Source of the DNA: Sialis fuliginosa
Lineage: Eukaryota; Arthropoda; Insecta; Megaloptera; Sialidae
Direction: 5' to 3'
Length of the DNA stretch: 64,000 nt
Assembly (NCBI GenBank): GCA_961205875.1
Contig: OY540810.1
Span: 15,252,001 to 15,316,000 of the forward strand
Shown here: positions 62,285 to 64,000 of the stretch, piece after piece
Layout: each line of letters begins with the position of its first letter
How positions within the stretch are numbered: position 1 is the first letter of the stretch
Program-made: the position numbers and the translations under genes
Notes under the pieces: model-generated
Database searches by the model: none
What the model was told of the DNA's origin: nothing
What the model saw: only the letters and a program-made list of their open reading frames with translations

Positions 62285-63085
62285 AAAATCGTAATAAAAC
62301 ATATAAATTACTTTGAATGTTCAAATGTTTTTATTTAAAATGAAAATGGAGACATTGAAGTTGAATATAATCAAAAACTACCTCTGTGTGCCTCTAATTT
62401 TTTGTTAAAATTTTCGATAGTATTTTTGGCATTACTGCGGCTCATTTGCAGTAATTTCATTATAAATGTTCCCCTTTATGTCATTGATGGTTTATGGTTC
62501 ATTAGCGTAGGATTTTTCCATTAAATAACCCCCAAAATTAACCCCAAAGAATGAAATCCAGAGGCGTTAGATCACATGATCTCAGCGGTCAATTAATATA
62601 TCCACTCGTCCAGAAATTATTTGATTACAAACTTTTTATGGGGTGAATTGAAAGGTATGAACGTTTAGAACATTCGATATCAACCAGATGGTGCCACACT
62701 CCATATACATCTAACGATACAATCGATCTGATAATTGAATAATTTCTCGACGAGATGTTAATTTGCCGCCAAGATGATGTGTTCTAACGCCTTTGGATTT
62801 TTTTCTTTGGAGTTATTTGAAGAAAAAAGCCTATACTAATAATCATTGAACCATGAATGACCCTAAGGACATTTAAATGAAATAACTGCAAATGAGTCAA
62901 AGTAATACCAAAATATTACCGAAATTTTTAACAAAATTAGAAGAGGACAATTTAGAGCAGGTTACTTATCAACTTCAATGTCTTTACTTTCATTTTAAAT
63001 AAAAACATTTAACAATCAAATAAATTTATGTATTTTATTACGAATTTAAAAGTCAACTTGAAATTTTGACACCTTCATAAAAACA
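62285..63085. mobile_element. Foldback mariner-type element, copy 2
   Basis: The structure matches copy 1 but inverted. Arms run from AAATCGTAATAAAACATATA at the left to TTTTATTACGAATTTAAAAG then TCAACTTGAAATTTTGACAC at the right. The centre (about 62625-62745) aligns with the reverse complement of the copy-1 centre: GAAATTATTTGATTACAAAC, TGAATTGAAAGGTATGAACG, AGAACATTCGATATCAACC. Both arms encode broken mariner-type transposase C-termini; this copy also retains QPDGATLH-like and TIQSI words upstream. The left tip is deleted. Confidence 0.7.
62680..62960 (+). pseudogene. Mariner-type transposase fragment, right arm of copy 2
   Basis: The plus strand reads YQPDGATLHIHLTIQSI, then INLPPR-like, LTPLDFFLWSYLK-like (interrupted) and a VYTN-type segment. 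FQ.DGA..H is the region around the second catalytic Asp and PPRS.DLTPLDFFLW precedes the third acidic residue in IS630/mariner-type transposases. Frames are broken; it is non-functional. Confidence 0.6.
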
Positions 63086-63590
63086 AATGTGGCGTTCTAT
63101 TCAGCAATTAAATGGACAAGCGAATGCGTCAACTAAGTGACAGATAGTGCAATAATGATTCTTAATTTTTATTCTTAATTATTAAAGGTAATATTATGTT
63201 GAATGTATTTTTTGTTTGAGTACGCCTATGAACTTGTCAAGTTCGGTTTTCCTTTCTCTGCCGCACTGTTTTTATTTGGTGAGACGGATAATAACTCTTA
63301 AAGTTTATGGATTAAATGGTCCACCCGCTCATTTTGATTTATTTATTCACTGCTTAGCTGTTTTGAATGATAGCGTGATTTTATGTATCCTATAGCACTT
63401 CTTAGATCTCAAGAAACATGTGGTAAAAGTTTAATCGAAATCGGTCAAGTAGTTTTCAAAATTACGAATATAGATAGATAATACGAGTATATATTAAAGT
63501 TAAATTTTAAGAAATCACAATAGACGTGTACATTTATTTTAACTCTCAAGAGATGTACTTTCGCGGCTCTCCCGATCCAGGCGCACTTGG
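63086..63590. other. Unassigned AT-rich stretch
   Basis: GATAGCGTGATTTTATGTAC-like and GGTCAAGTAG words near 63370-63460 recur loosely at 53145-53220 (GATAGCGTAATTACATGTAC, TTTGTGAGATTTCAAGGAAC, GGTTTAATC). The two intervals are probably copies of one old repeat. No gene. Confidence 0.35.
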
Positions 63591-63599
63591 GTATGTAAT

Positions 63600-64000
63600 A
63601 CCCATTTTTACTTTCTTATACCATGTATATGAAATATAGAAACATATAGTATAAGTAAGTATAGTGAAGCCGATTTTTTCGAAATCCGGATTTTGATGGA
63701 ATTATCCATTTTGACATTCTCTTAATCCATTCTATTTTCGCCATGATGTCTGTGTGTCCGTATGTCGGTCTGTCGGTTTGTCTGTAAGCGCTGTAACTCA
63801 AATACGACAAATCGTAGAAGTAGTAGTGAAATTTTATATTTAAGATTAATCTTTGTCTGGGAAGAAAACGTCCTATTTTTGAAAACGATCTTTCAACCGG
63901 ATACAGTGCGAAATAGAGAAAAATGGCCAAGTTAAAAATTGTGGGTAATATCATTATCTATAATTTATGTTCTATTCATTTTTTCGTAAAAACGAATTTT
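63600..64000. repeat. R2 repeat, best copy, cut by the window end
   Basis: The copy starts at TTTTTACTTTCTTATACCAT and runs through CCGGATTTTGATGGAATTAT, TTCGCCATGATGTCTGTGTG, a (gtctgtcggtt) tract, TCAAATACGACAAATCGTAG, TAATCTTTGTCTGGGAAGAA and CGATCTTTCAACCGGATACA to at least 63960. Other copies are listed above. The 112-codon minus frame at 63616-63954 lies fully inside this repeat. It is not recognised as a known protein and several copies elsewhere are not open. Confidence 0.7.

Noticed and set aside
63616-63954. 112-codon minus-strand open frame
   Set aside because: It lies entirely within the dispersed R2 repeat. Other R2 copies (45460, 33786, 18180) are not open in the same frame, so openness here is probably chance.

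Overview
This window is nuclear DNA of a multicellular animal, most likely an insect. It is very AT-rich, with long A/T tracts and no stretch that could be a bacterial operon. Its transposon families are typical of arthropods: a Penelope-like retroelement with hammerhead motifs, mariner-type and piggyBac-type remnants, Helitron 3' ends reading GCGAAGCCGCGGGC...CTAG, and the GGGTTCCGTAG repeat common in insect genomes. I cannot fix the order or species. I see no rRNA or tRNA gene, no CRISPR array and no complete protein-coding gene. Most open frames are under 100 codons, lie in AT-rich repeats, and look like chance.

Layout. From 1 to 7 kb there is Helitron-type repeat, a MITE with AGGGTGTGT ends, and a young foldback element (4320-4843) with 204-bp arms, a 9-bp target duplication and a matching empty site near 11.87 kb. 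From 7 to 16 kb there is a possibly unique block (7130-7510), a truncated Penelope-like element flanked by inverted hammerhead motifs (8550-9124), nested DNA transposons (10967-12479) and several copies of two dispersed families that I call R1 and R2. From 16 to 27 kb there is a CpG-richer block (16.5-17.1 kb), a Harbinger-like MITE (17295-17767), a Helitron 3' end (19855), a strong hairpin (20399-20445), an unusual palindromic element (22397-23227) and a LINE reverse transcriptase 3' fragment (26054-26344). From 27 to 47 kb there are further MITEs, a 1.9-kb inverted-repeat element holding a 114/122-bp minisatellite (34185-36062), piggyBac-type MITEs, an inverted pair of GGGTTCCGTAG elements, another Helitron 3' end (42411) and a GC-rich block (42430-42700).

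From 47 to 64 kb the best candidate for host coding sequence appears: a minus-strand exon at 47587-47750, next to a 1.3-kb piggyBac-type element. It is followed by two long inverted arms (50.6-51.2 and 55.7-56.3 kb), two opposite-oriented copies of a foldback element built from the 3' part of a mariner-type transposase (54.15-55.17 and 62.1-63.08 kb), and a 1.3-kb terminal-inverted-repeat element with a Helitron inside (59009-60330). The window reads as intergenic or intronic DNA filled by nested, mostly non-autonomous transposons. If 47587-47750 is real, much of the neighbourhood is probably intron. Repeat-family and relationship calls come from reading the sequence by eye; no alignments or database searches were run.
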